In this document: piece after piece, positions 42,074 through 50,224 of the stretch
Layout: the number at the start of each line of letters is the position of its first letter
Position numbering within the stretch: the stretch's first letter is position 1
From: UBA4971 sp900019985
GTDB taxonomy: Bacteria; Bacillota; SHA-98; UBA4971
Assembly (NCBI GenBank): GCA_050949175.1
Contig: JBMNFG010000009.1
Span: 434,001-498,000 of the forward strand
Length of the DNA: 64,000 nt
Direction: 5' to 3'
The notes under the pieces: model-generated
Seen by the model: the letters and a program-made list of their open reading frames with translations, nothing else
What the model was told of the DNA's origin: nothing
The model's database searches: none
Position numbers and translations under genes: made by a program

Positions 42074-43120
42074 ATGCAAAGACTTTCTGAGGAATGGAGA
42101 TATTTCCTCATATGGGGTGCGGTTCTTACCGCCTGTTATATTGCGGCCAGATTTGTGCTGCCGCTTTTTACCCCTTTTATAGCTGCTCTTCTGTTGGCAG
42201 CAATCATTGACCCTGTTGTGGAACTATTGACAAAGCGGTCTCGTTTGACGAGAGGGGTAAGTGCTTCCGTCAGCCTGATAATTGTGTTTGTCTTGCTGTC
42301 AGTCATCATTGCTCTGTTGGTTATCAGAATAGTCGCTGAAGTGCAGGATCTATATAGGTCTTTGCCGCTCTACTACATGAACGCTCAAGAAATTATTGAC
42401 AGGATCATTTCATACATAGGAAGTGTGACTGAAGATCTTCCCTATTCGGTTATAGAGACAGTAAGGAGGATTCAGTCTCGACTGTATGCCAGTGCTGAAG
42501 GGGTGCTTCTGAGTGTTACAAGCGTTGTCATGGGCCTTCCTCGACTCAGCATCAATGTTATCGTCAGCTTCTTCGCTGCGTTTTTCATAAGCCGCGATAA
42601 GAAAGAGCTTTCAGAGCACATGGCAAGTCTTGCACCTCTGAGATGGCGTGAGAGAGCAGAAGAAGCAAGGGCAGGGATGATCTCAGCATTACTTGGGTTT
42701 ATCAGAGCTTATCTCATTCTGATCAGCATAACAGTTGTGGTCAGCATAATCGGTTTCCGGATTGCAGGGATCAAGTACGCTTGGATACTGGGGATCATAG
42801 CAGGTATTCTCGATTTAATTCCATTGATCGGACCCGGATTTTTGTATGTACCTATGATCCTCTTTTATCTTGCAGTAAGACAGTTTTACCGGGCTATAGT
42901 GATTATGGCTCTCATGGCGGTGCAGTTCTTCGTCAGAAAAGGCATGGAGCCTAAGGTGCTAGGGAGCAACTTAGGTATCCATCCTATTGCGGTGCTTGTT
43001 TCCATGTACCTTGGATACAGGCTGCTGGGCACCTATGGAATGATTGTAGGACCGCTTATTGCAGTTTTGCTGAAAGTAACGGTTGCAGTAGGGATATTGC
43101 CTTCATGGCCCAGGGAATAG
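42074..43120 (+). CDS. AI-2E/PerM family permease, sporulation membrane protein YtvI-like
   Basis: 348 residues from ATG 42074 with GAGGT upstream (an earlier TTG is possible). About seven transmembrane segments, with the family's large loop between early helices (LYYMNAQEIIDRIISYI) and a C-terminal region typical of the PF01594 family (GILDLIPLIGPGFLYVP). Substrate is not known. In Clostridia and Bacilli, YtvI homologues are under sporulation control. It overlaps dxr's upstream frame but not its chosen start. Confidence 0.85.
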   Translation: MQRLSEEWRYFLIWGAVLTACYIAARFVLPLFTPFIAALLLAAIIDPVVELLTKRSRLTRGVSASVSLIIVFVLLSVIIALLVIRIVAEVQDLYRSLPLYYMNAQEIIDRIISYIGSVTEDLPYSVIETVRRIQSRLYASAEGVLLSVTSVVMGLPRLSINVIVSFFAAFFISRDKKELSEHMASLAPLRWRERAEEARAGMISALLGFIRAYLILISITVVVSIIGFRIAGIKYAWILGIIAGILDLIPLIGPGFLYVPMILFYLAVRQFYRAIVIMALMAVQFFVRKGMEPKVLGSNLGIHPIAVLVSMYLGYRLLGTYGMIVGPLIAVLLKVTVAVGILPSWPRE

Positions 43121-43131
43121 GAGGGAACCTA

Positions 43132-44295
43132 TTGGCTCGTTCCATTGTAGTTTTAGGGTCTACAGGTTCTATTGGAACACAAACACTTGAGGTATGTAAG
43201 TGGCATCAAGGCGATATTGAAGTAGTAGGCCTTGCAGCCGGCAGGAACATTGATGTTTTGGAAGGCCAGGTAAGGGCATTTTGCCCCCGCATTGTGGGAA
43301 TAGCTGATTCTGATGCAGCTTTGGCGTTCAAAGATAGGGTCAGCGATCTACGGATTGAGATCGTATCCGGGAAAGATGCAGCGTCCGAAGTTGCATCATA
43401 TGAAGATGCAGACCTGGCAGTATGTTCCATTGTGGGGATGGAAGGGCTTATTCCGACGCTTAAAGCGATAGAGAGCGGAAAAACCATCGCCTTGGCAACG
43501 AAAGAAGCTCTGGTGTCAGCAGGGCAAATAGTGATGGATGCGGCATCCGGCCGCGGTGTGAAGGTTCTTCCTATTGACAGTGAACATTCTGCCATATTTC
43601 AATGCCTCCAAGGGAACGATATAGCCGGAGTGAAAAGACTGATCCTCACCGCATCAGGCGGGCCTTTTCTAAGGCTCAGCAAGGAAGAGATGGAGACTGT
43701 CACACCGAAGGAGGCTCTTCGTCATCCCACATGGTCCATGGGCCCTAAAGTCACGATAGACTCAGCAACTCTGATGAATAAATCCCTTGAACTGATAGAA
43801 GCGAGATGGCTTTTCGGAGTCAGTCCAGGAAAGATCAGTGCAGTCATCCACAGGCAAAGTGTCGTCCACTCCATGGTGGAGTTTGTTGACGGATCCATAC
43901 TGGCTCAGCTCGGTTCACAGGACATGAGGCTTGCGATTCAGTACGCTCTTTGTTATCCCCATCGGGTTGAAGGGCACTGCGATAAGCTTGACCTCATTGA
44001 AGTGGGGTCTCTTACGTTTGAGGAGCCTGACTTAGAAAGGTTCCCGGCGCTTCGTTTGGGGTACGAGGCCTTGCGGGTAGGAGGCACACTCCCTTGTGTC
44101 ATGAATGCCGCTAATGAAGAGGCGGTAAGGTTGTTCTTAGGAGAATACATTGGATTCGGTGATATTGCGCGGCTTGTTGAGGAAACAATGCAAAACCACG
44201 AGGTGCTGGAAGCCTCGTCCCTGGAGCAGGTGCTTGCTGCTGACGCTTGGGCGAGGGAGCACATTGTGAGACATGCCGGCATAGTAGGGAGATGA
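43132..44295 (+). CDS. dxr: 1-deoxy-D-xylulose 5-phosphate reductoisomerase
   Basis: 387 residues from TTG 43132, five bases after GGAGGGAA. NADPH-binding SIVVLGSTGSIGTQTLEV, the metal and substrate region PIDSEHSAIFQCLQG, and SGGPFLRLSKEEM and PTWSMGPKVTIDSATLMNK are diagnostic. It commits DXP to the MEP isoprenoid pathway; ispG lies two genes downstream. Confidence 0.96.
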   Translation: MARSIVVLGSTGSIGTQTLEVCKWHQGDIEVVGLAAGRNIDVLEGQVRAFCPRIVGIADSDAALAFKDRVSDLRIEIVSGKDAASEVASYEDADLAVCSIVGMEGLIPTLKAIESGKTIALATKEALVSAGQIVMDAASGRGVKVLPIDSEHSAIFQCLQGNDIAGVKRLILTASGGPFLRLSKEEMETVTPKEALRHPTWSMGPKVTIDSATLMNKSLELIEARWLFGVSPGKISAVIHRQSVVHSMVEFVDGSILAQLGSQDMRLAIQYALCYPHRVEGHCDKLDLIEVGSLTFEEPDLERFPALRLGYEALRVGGTLPCVMNAANEEAVRLFLGEYIGFGDIARLVEETMQNHEVLEASSLEQVLAADAWAREHIVRHAGIVGR

Positions 44296-44299
44296 TTTG

Positions 44300-45358
44300 G
44301 TGCTCGGTTCTGCACTTTTGATGATAATTGCATTTGCGTTTGTGTTTCTCACTTTCGCTTTTTCCCATGAATTCGGACATTTCATTGTAGGTAAAGCTGC
44401 AGGTGTACGCGTATATGAATTCAGCTTGGGGTTCGGTCCCGGCATCTACAGGTTTAAGCGCGGGGAGACTGTATACTCCCTGAGACTTCTCCCTGTTGGG
44501 GCGTTTGTCAAGTTTGCAGGGCTGGATGAGCCTATTGATCCTGACGATGATGTTGACGATGAGGATCCCAGGAGTTTCAGGTCAAAACCTATTTATCTCA
44601 GAGTTCTCACTATCCTGGCAGGCCCCTTCATGAATTTCGTTGTTGCTTTCATCCTTTTTGCCATAGTCTTCGTATCAGTGGGGGTGCCTTCTGCTGTTAT
44701 CGGAGAGGTATACCATGATACACCTGCCTCACGTGCAGGCATAATGGAAGGGGACAGGATCATCTCAATAAGCGGCACCAGAACTCTTTCTATTGCAGAT
44801 GTGAAGGAGAAGATCTGGCAGCACCCGGGCGAGCAATTGACCTTTGTAATTGAGCGGGACGGGGAGATAATTGAGCGTAGAGTGACTCCGGAGAGAGATG
44901 ACACAGGGCATGGTGGAGTCATAGGTGTTTTGCTTTCAGAGATCTGGACACGGAGGGGTGTTCTTGAATCTGTAAGCTACGGCGTAACCTTCACAAAGAC
45001 CATCTCAAAGAGTCTCATTACCACGATCTGGAGAATGATAACAGGAAAGATGAAGCCTGATGTGGCAGGGCCTATAGGTATAGTCCAGGCAGTGGGACAG
45101 ACTGCAAAGCTAGGTTTTATCAACGTGCTGTACCTCGCAGGCTTACTAAATGTTAACCTTGGGCTTTTGAACCTTCTTCCCATACCTGTCCTTGACGGAG
45201 GGTGGATTGTCCTCCTTCTGCTAGAAGCCATACGCAGGAAGCCTCTTAGCGTAGAACAAGAGGCCTTTGCCAGGATGGTCGGCTTGGCTATTCTTGGGTT
45301 CATTATAGTCTATGCCACTTTCTCTGACATTACCAGGCTTGGAGTGCTTGGCGGTTGA
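44300..45358 (+). CDS. rseP: RIP metalloprotease RseP/RasP (site-2 protease)
   Basis: 352 residues from GTG 44300 (TTG 44297 is equally close). The zinc motif HEFGH (SHEFGHFIVGKAAGV), one PDZ domain (about 120-210, ASRAGIMEGDRIISISG) and the second metal site NLGLLNLLPIPVLDGGWI. Four membrane segments. It cleaves membrane-bound anti-sigma factors and remnant signal peptides in relatives. dxr-rseP adjacency is conserved. Confidence 0.95.
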   Translation: MLGSALLMIIAFAFVFLTFAFSHEFGHFIVGKAAGVRVYEFSLGFGPGIYRFKRGETVYSLRLLPVGAFVKFAGLDEPIDPDDDVDDEDPRSFRSKPIYLRVLTILAGPFMNFVVAFILFAIVFVSVGVPSAVIGEVYHDTPASRAGIMEGDRIISISGTRTLSIADVKEKIWQHPGEQLTFVIERDGEIIERRVTPERDDTGHGGVIGVLLSEIWTRRGVLESVSYGVTFTKTISKSLITTIWRMITGKMKPDVAGPIGIVQAVGQTAKLGFINVLYLAGLLNVNLGLLNLLPIPVLDGGWIVLLLLEAIRRKPLSVEQEAFARMVGLAILGFIIVYATFSDITRLGVLGG

Positions 45359-45378
45359 AAGTGGAGGAGCGTGTCTTT

Positions 45379-46533
45379 GTGAGTATTCTGAGACGTAGAA
45401 CAAGGCAGGTTCTGGTAGGCCCGGTGGGGATAGGGGGAGATGCCCGTATCTCCGTCCAGTCAATGACAAAAACCGATACCAGGGATGTGGAAGCAACTCT
45501 TTCTCAGATAAGGAGTCTCAAAGATGCAGGCTGCGATATAGTAAGGTGCGCTGTTCCTGATATGGAAGCAGCTGTTGCTCTGGAGGAGATCAAGAAAAGG
45601 TCTCCTCTGCCTATTGTTGCAGACATCCATTTTGATTACAGGCTTGCACTTGCTTCCATTAATGCAGGTGTTGACAAATTGAGGATAAATCCGGGGAACA
45701 TCGGCGGCAGGGAAAGACTGGGCAAAGTGGCCAAAGCCGCTAAGGCGCGGGGGATTCCCATAAGAGTCGGGGCGAATTCAGGCTCGATTCCCAGGGACCT
45801 TCTTTCAAAATATGCAGGGCCGACCTGTGAGGCTTTGGTTGAGAGCGCAAAAAGGAGCATATCGCAGCTTGAAGATGAAGGCTTCGAGGACATAGTTGTG
45901 TCGCTGAAAGCATCAGATGTACTGACTACGATAGAAGCCTACCGGGCTTTGGCAAATCTTTGCGATTTCCCGTTGCACCTTGGTGTAACTGAAGCCGGTG
46001 GGGTAAGGCCAGGAACAGTTAAGTCTTCCATTGCCATTGGGACACTGCTTATGGAAGGCATAGGCGATACAATCCGTGTATCACTTACTTCGGAACCTGA
46101 GGAAGAAGTGCGAGTAGGCATAGAAATACTAAAAAGCGCAGGAATCCGGGTAGACAGTGTAGAAATAATATCATGTCCCACTTGCGGGCGCTGCCGTGGC
46201 GACCTGATGAATATTCTAAAGGATGTAGAAGATAGACTAGCGGGTTTGAAATATCCGGTCAAAGTTGCTGTAATGGGATGTGAGGTTAACGGCCCGGGAG
46301 AGGCAAGAGAAGCAGATGTCGGTGTAGCTCTGGGTGAGAAATCAGGGTTGATCTTTGCCGGGGGCAATCCACTGGGCCGCGTTGGTGCCGGAGAGATTGT
46401 AGAGAAGTTGGTGGAAGAAGTTATAAAGATCGGGAAGGAGAAAATCAGGTTAGAAGATTGTTTGAAGCTTTCTGAGGAGATGGGTAGAAGTGAAGGTGTC
46501 TGTAATAATACCTGCTTACAACGAAGGCGGTAG
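45379..46533 (+). CDS. ispG: 4-hydroxy-3-methylbut-2-enyl diphosphate synthase
   Basis: 384 residues from GTG 45379 with GGAGGAG upstream. TIM-barrel motifs RISVQSMTKTDTRDV and DKLRINPGNIGG and the [4Fe-4S] ligands in ISCPTCGRC and GCEVNGPGEA. It is the penultimate enzyme of the MEP pathway and needs low-potential electrons. Its last 44 bases overlap the next gene in another frame. Confidence 0.95.
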   Translation: MSILRRRTRQVLVGPVGIGGDARISVQSMTKTDTRDVEATLSQIRSLKDAGCDIVRCAVPDMEAAVALEEIKKRSPLPIVADIHFDYRLALASINAGVDKLRINPGNIGGRERLGKVAKAAKARGIPIRVGANSGSIPRDLLSKYAGPTCEALVESAKRSISQLEDEGFEDIVVSLKASDVLTTIEAYRALANLCDFPLHLGVTEAGGVRPGTVKSSIAIGTLLMEGIGDTIRVSLTSEPEEEVRVGIEILKSAGIRVDSVEIISCPTCGRCRGDLMNILKDVEDRLAGLKYPVKVAVMGCEVNGPGEAREADVGVALGEKSGLIFAGGNPLGRVGAGEIVEKLVEEVIKIGKEKIRLEDCLKLSEEMGRSEGVCNNTCLQRRR

Positions 46534-47113
46534 AGTACAGAGAGTAATCTCAGCTGCAAAGAGAGCAAGTTTGCCTTCAGAGATTATAGTGGTAAGTGAC
46601 GGTTCTACAGATGATACAGCGGAAGTTGCACGTTCGGAGGGAGTACGCGTTGTAGAGCTACCGTACAATCGAGGAAAAGGAGCTGCCATGAAGGCAGGTG
46701 TGAGTTCTACAGATGCTGAAGTCTACGTGTTCATCGATGCGGATCTGATAGGCCTCACCCCGAGGCACGTAGACAGTCTAATCCGTCCTGTTGTGGACGG
46801 AGAAGCTGATGCGACTTTGGGAGTGTTCGAAGGAGGAAGGGTCACAACGGATTTTGCTCAAAAGGTGACTCCCGGGCTTTCGGGACAGCGTGCAGTAAAG
46901 GCTGAGTTTCTCAAGGACCTCTCGGGTATTGAAGAGTCAGGGTTTGGAGTAGAGGTCATGCTAAATAAACATCTGGAGCGGCAGCATGCCAAGGTTAAAA
47001 AGGTCGAGCTTCACGGAGTATCTCAGGTCCTCAAGGAGGAGAAAATGGGAGGCCTTGAAGGTTTGGCTGCCCGTCTTAAGATGTATAAAGATATCGTAGC
47101 CCAGATGAAATAG
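46490..47113 (+). CDS. Family 2 glycosyltransferase
   Basis: 207 residues from GTG 46490, in another frame within the ispG end. GT-A fold motifs: VSVIIPAYNEGGRVQRVISAA, VVSDGSTDDTAEVA and a DAD metal motif (VFIDADLIGL). The second half does not match a subtype that I can name. Soluble, no membrane segments. Acceptor and donor are unknown. Confidence 0.85.
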   Translation: MKVSVIIPAYNEGGRVQRVISAAKRASLPSEIIVVSDGSTDDTAEVARSEGVRVVELPYNRGKGAAMKAGVSSTDAEVYVFIDADLIGLTPRHVDSLIRPVVDGEADATLGVFEGGRVTTDFAQKVTPGLSGQRAVKAEFLKDLSGIEESGFGVEVMLNKHLERQHAKVKKVELHGVSQVLKEEKMGGLEGLAARLKMYKDIVAQMK

Positions 47114-47130
47114 GAAAAATCCATGTAGTG

Positions 47131-47159
47131 TTGACGCAATGCTTTGGCTAAGATATCAT
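47131..47159 (+). promoter_or_regulatory. SigA-type promoter of the T-box and valS
   Basis: TTGACG (47131-47136), 17 bases, TATCAT (47154-47159). It begins a leader of about 350 bases carrying the T-box. Confidence 0.65.
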
Positions 47160-47189
47160 ATGGGCAACTGAATATCCTATCACATTAAA

Positions 47190-47476
47190 TTCGATGATGA
47201 AGAGGAGTAGGGTGGCGCTGCCCTAAGAGAGGGAGGCCGTAATGTGGTGAGAGCCTGCCGGGACAAGCACACTCCGAAGGTCGCTTCTGAGAATTGGCAT
47301 CGAACGAGTTTGGTTTAGATTGCATCTCCAGTAGATGTTAACGGGTAAGGCCCGTTACAGCCGAAAGAGAGTTTGCAGTGTCAATTCTGATGGTTTTGTG
47401 CTGACCTGCAAAAAACAAGGTGGTACCGCGGAAGATGGCTCCTTTCGCCCTTGGGGCGAAGGAGCCTTAATAATTT
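47190..47476 (+). promoter_or_regulatory. T-box leader specific for tRNA-Val (GUC specifier) with terminator
   Basis: Stem I closes between TTCGATG (47190-47196) and CATCGAA (47298-47304). The GA-motif region GATGATGAAGAGGAGTAG is present. By alignment with the glyQS pattern GAA-x-NNN, the specifier triplet is GTC at 47280-47282 (valine). The T-box element AAGGTGGTACCGCGG spans 47417-47431, with TGGT fitting a tRNA with A73. The terminator is GGCTCCTTTCGCCC (47437-47450) with GGGCGAAGGAGCC (47454-47466). Uncharged tRNA-Val should allow valS transcription. Most of 47114-47516 is this element. Confidence 0.92.
47437..47476 (+). terminator. T-box attenuator terminator before valS
   Basis: 13-base-pair hairpin with one bulged T, loop TTGG or smaller, followed by TTAATAATTTC. 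It competes with the antiterminator formed by the T-box sequence just upstream. Confidence 0.8.
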
Positions 47477-47516
47477 CTAAACGAACAGGTGAACGAAAGG
47501 AGGAAGGCAAGGAGCT

Positions 47517-50213
47517 ATGGCAGATGAAAAGAAGATGAAAACAAAGAATGAAAGCCACCTGCCTACTGTTTATAATCCCCTCGAGTTCGAAAGCAAGATC
47601 TATGAAAGATGGCTGGAGGACGGACTTTTCCATCAAGAAGTCCAACCCGGAAGCGAGCCTTTTTGCATAGTGATTCCCCCGCCGAACATTACAGGGGAGC
47701 TGCATATAGGGCATGCCCTGGACAACACGCTTCAGGATATCCTGATAAGGTGGCACAGAATGCTAGGGCACAACACTGTGTGGATTCCCGGAACAGACCA
47801 TGCAGGCATTGCCACGCAAGTTAAGGTGGAAGCCGCCCTTGCCAAAGAGGGTTTGACCAGACATGACCTGGGAAGGGAGAAATTCGTGGAGCGTGTCTGG
47901 GAATGGAAGAACAAGTACGGCGGGACTATACGGAAACAACTCCAAAGGCTCGGTGCGTCCTGTGATTGGGAAAGGGAAAGGTTTACCATGGATGAAGGCC
48001 TTTCTAAAGCAGTCCGCCGGGTGTTTGTAAGCCTTTATGAGAAAGGGCTGATATACAAAGGGGCCTACATTGTGAATTGGTGTCCCAGGTGCCATACGTC
48101 TTTGTCTGATCTCGAAGTCGAACATGAAGAGACAGAAGGGGCCTTGTATTACATCAACTATCCTTTCGCAGACGGCGAAGGTTATATACAGATTGCGACA
48201 ACACGCCCTGAGACGATGCTGGGCGACACTGCAGTTGCGGTAAACCCTGATGATCCCAGATACAAGGACATTATCGGCAAGAACGTGATCCTCCCTGTAA
48301 TGAACAGGGAAATACCGGTTATTGCAGATGAATGGGCAGACCCTGAGTTCGGGACAGGGGCTGTTAAAGTGACTCCTGCCCATGACCCCAACGACTTTGA
48401 GATTGGAGTCAGGCATTCTCTGCCTTCAGTTAAAGTCATCGACGAAAGCGGCAGAATGACTGAGGAGGCAGGTAAGTATCAGGGGCTTGACAGGTATGAA
48501 TGCCGCAAAGAACTAGTGGCTGAGCTGGAAGCCTTAGGATACTTGGTCAAAATAGAAGAGCACGCTCACTCTGTCGGACACTGCCAGAGGTGCCATACAT
48601 CAGTTGAACCTTTGGTTTCTGAACAATGGTTCGTGAGAATGAAACCCCTTGCAGAGCCTGCCATCAAAGCCGTTGAAGAAGGCAAGGTAAGGTTTGTGCC
48701 TGAGAGATTCCGCAAGGTGTATCTGAACTGGATGGAAAATGTCCATGATTGGTGCATATCAAGGCAGCTCTGGTGGGGACACAGGATTCCGGTCTGGTAC
48801 TGCAATGAATGTAACGAGGTAATTGCTCAAGTGGACACTCCTAACAAATGCACAAAATGTGGTTCCGAGGATTTGACTCAGGATCCTGATGTTTTGGACA
48901 CATGGTTCTCTTCTGCCCTGTGGCCATTCTCTACAATGGGGTGGCCTGAGGAAACGCCTGACCTTAAGCATTTCTACCCTACCTCAGTTCTGGTCACAGG
49001 ATATGACATCATTTTCTTTTGGGTAGCCAGGATGATAGTGATGGGTCTTGAGTTCATGAACGATGTGCCGTTCCATGACGTCTTGATTCACGGATTGGTG
49101 AGAGCATCCAGCGGTGAGAAGATGAGCAAATCCCTTGGCACGGGAGTGGATCCTCTGGAGGTCATCGACAAATACGGTGCAGACGTGCTCAGGTTCACTC
49201 TTATTATGGGTAACACTCCGGGAAATGACATAAGGTTCAGAGATGAGAGGCTGGAAGCAAGCAGAAATTTCGGAAACAAGCTGTGGAATGCTTCAAGATT
49301 CGTCATTATGAACCTTGACGGTTTCAGCCTTGATTCAACAGGAGATGTGGAACTCTTAGCCCGTGAGATAGAAGCTGACCTGACATTGGCTGACAGGTGG
49401 ATAAGGAGCAGGGCCAACAAGATCGCAAAAGAAGTCTCAGACTACTTGAAGGAGTACGAAATCGGCGAAGCTGCCCGGACTCTGTACAATTTCACATGGG
49501 ACGAATTCTGCGATTGGTACATTGAGATCGCAAAGTCAAGGCTGTATTCTGACAATGAAAAGGCCAGAAGATGTGCACAGTATGTCTTATGGGAGACCTT
49601 GAAGAAGACTGTTAAGCTTCTCCATCCGTTTATACCTTTCATCACTGAGCGGATATGGAGATTACTGCCGGAAACCTCCGGAAGCGTTGTAGTTGCCGAC
49701 TGGCCGCGATTTGATGACAGTCTGGAAGATCCTGAGGCTGAGGCGGCCATGGGTATTGTCATGGATACAGTGAGAGCTATCAGGAATATAAGGTCAGAGA
49801 TGAATGTGCCTCCTCAGAGGAAAATCGAAGCTGTTATTGTGGCGGACAGGGCTGCATCTTCTGTGTTGGAGGAAAACAGCGAAACGATAGGTACGCTTTC
49901 CGGCCTAAGCAGCATGGTGATTAAGGAGCATCTAGACATTAAACCTGAGAAAGCTGCTTCACAGATCATACCCGGCGCTGAAATATATGTGCCGCTTAAA
50001 GGGGTAATTGATCTTGATGTTGAAATCCGGAAGCTGGAGAAAGGCTTAGATGCCACGCTAGCAGCCATTACCAGGTCTCAAGAGAAACTAAGCAACAAGG
50101 GGTTCTTGGAAAAGGCCAGGGAAGAAGTTGTTGAGAAGGAACGAGAGAAACTCAGTGAGTACCTGGCGAAAGAGGAGAGGCTACAAAAGCGGCTGAAAGA
50201 ATTGAAGGAGTGA
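47517..50213 (+). CDS. valS: Valyl-tRNA synthetase
   Basis: 898 residues from ATG 47517 with AAGGAG upstream. Class I signatures PPNITGELHIGHALD and GEKMSKSLGTGVDP; editing (CP1) domain, anticodon-binding domain and a C-terminal coiled coil (LEKGLDATLAAITRSQEKL). Zinc-finger-like cysteines lie in NWCPRCHTSL and YCNECNEVI...NKCTKC. The T-box specifier GUC upstream agrees with the assignment. The stop overlaps a GTG of the next frame. Confidence 0.97.
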   Translation: MADEKKMKTKNESHLPTVYNPLEFESKIYERWLEDGLFHQEVQPGSEPFCIVIPPPNITGELHIGHALDNTLQDILIRWHRMLGHNTVWIPGTDHAGIATQVKVEAALAKEGLTRHDLGREKFVERVWEWKNKYGGTIRKQLQRLGASCDWERERFTMDEGLSKAVRRVFVSLYEKGLIYKGAYIVNWCPRCHTSLSDLEVEHEETEGALYYINYPFADGEGYIQIATTRPETMLGDTAVAVNPDDPRYKDIIGKNVILPVMNREIPVIADEWADPEFGTGAVKVTPAHDPNDFEIGVRHSLPSVKVIDESGRMTEEAGKYQGLDRYECRKELVAELEALGYLVKIEEHAHSVGHCQRCHTSVEPLVSEQWFVRMKPLAEPAIKAVEEGKVRFVPERFRKVYLNWMENVHDWCISRQLWWGHRIPVWYCNECNEVIAQVDTPNKCTKCGSEDLTQDPDVLDTWFSSALWPFSTMGWPEETPDLKHFYPTSVLVTGYDIIFFWVARMIVMGLEFMNDVPFHDVLIHGLVRASSGEKMSKSLGTGVDPLEVIDKYGADVLRFTLIMGNTPGNDIRFRDERLEASRNFGNKLWNASRFVIMNLDGFSLDSTGDVELLAREIEADLTLADRWIRSRANKIAKEVSDYLKEYEIGEAARTLYNFTWDEFCDWYIEIAKSRLYSDNEKARRCAQYVLWETLKKTVKLLHPFIPFITERIWRLLPETSGSVVVADWPRFDDSLEDPEAEAAMGIVMDTVRAIRNIRSEMNVPPQRKIEAVIVADRAASSVLEENSETIGTLSGLSSMVIKEHLDIKPEKAASQIIPGAEIYVPLKGVIDLDVEIRKLEKGLDATLAAITRSQEKLSNKGFLEKAREEVVEKEREKLSEYLAKEERLQKRLKELKE

Positions 50214-50224
50214 CAGTTCAAGTT

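Noticed and set aside
47335..47538. Open frame within the valS leader
   Set aside because: It lies over the T-box and terminator, has no ribosome site and reads through structural RNA.
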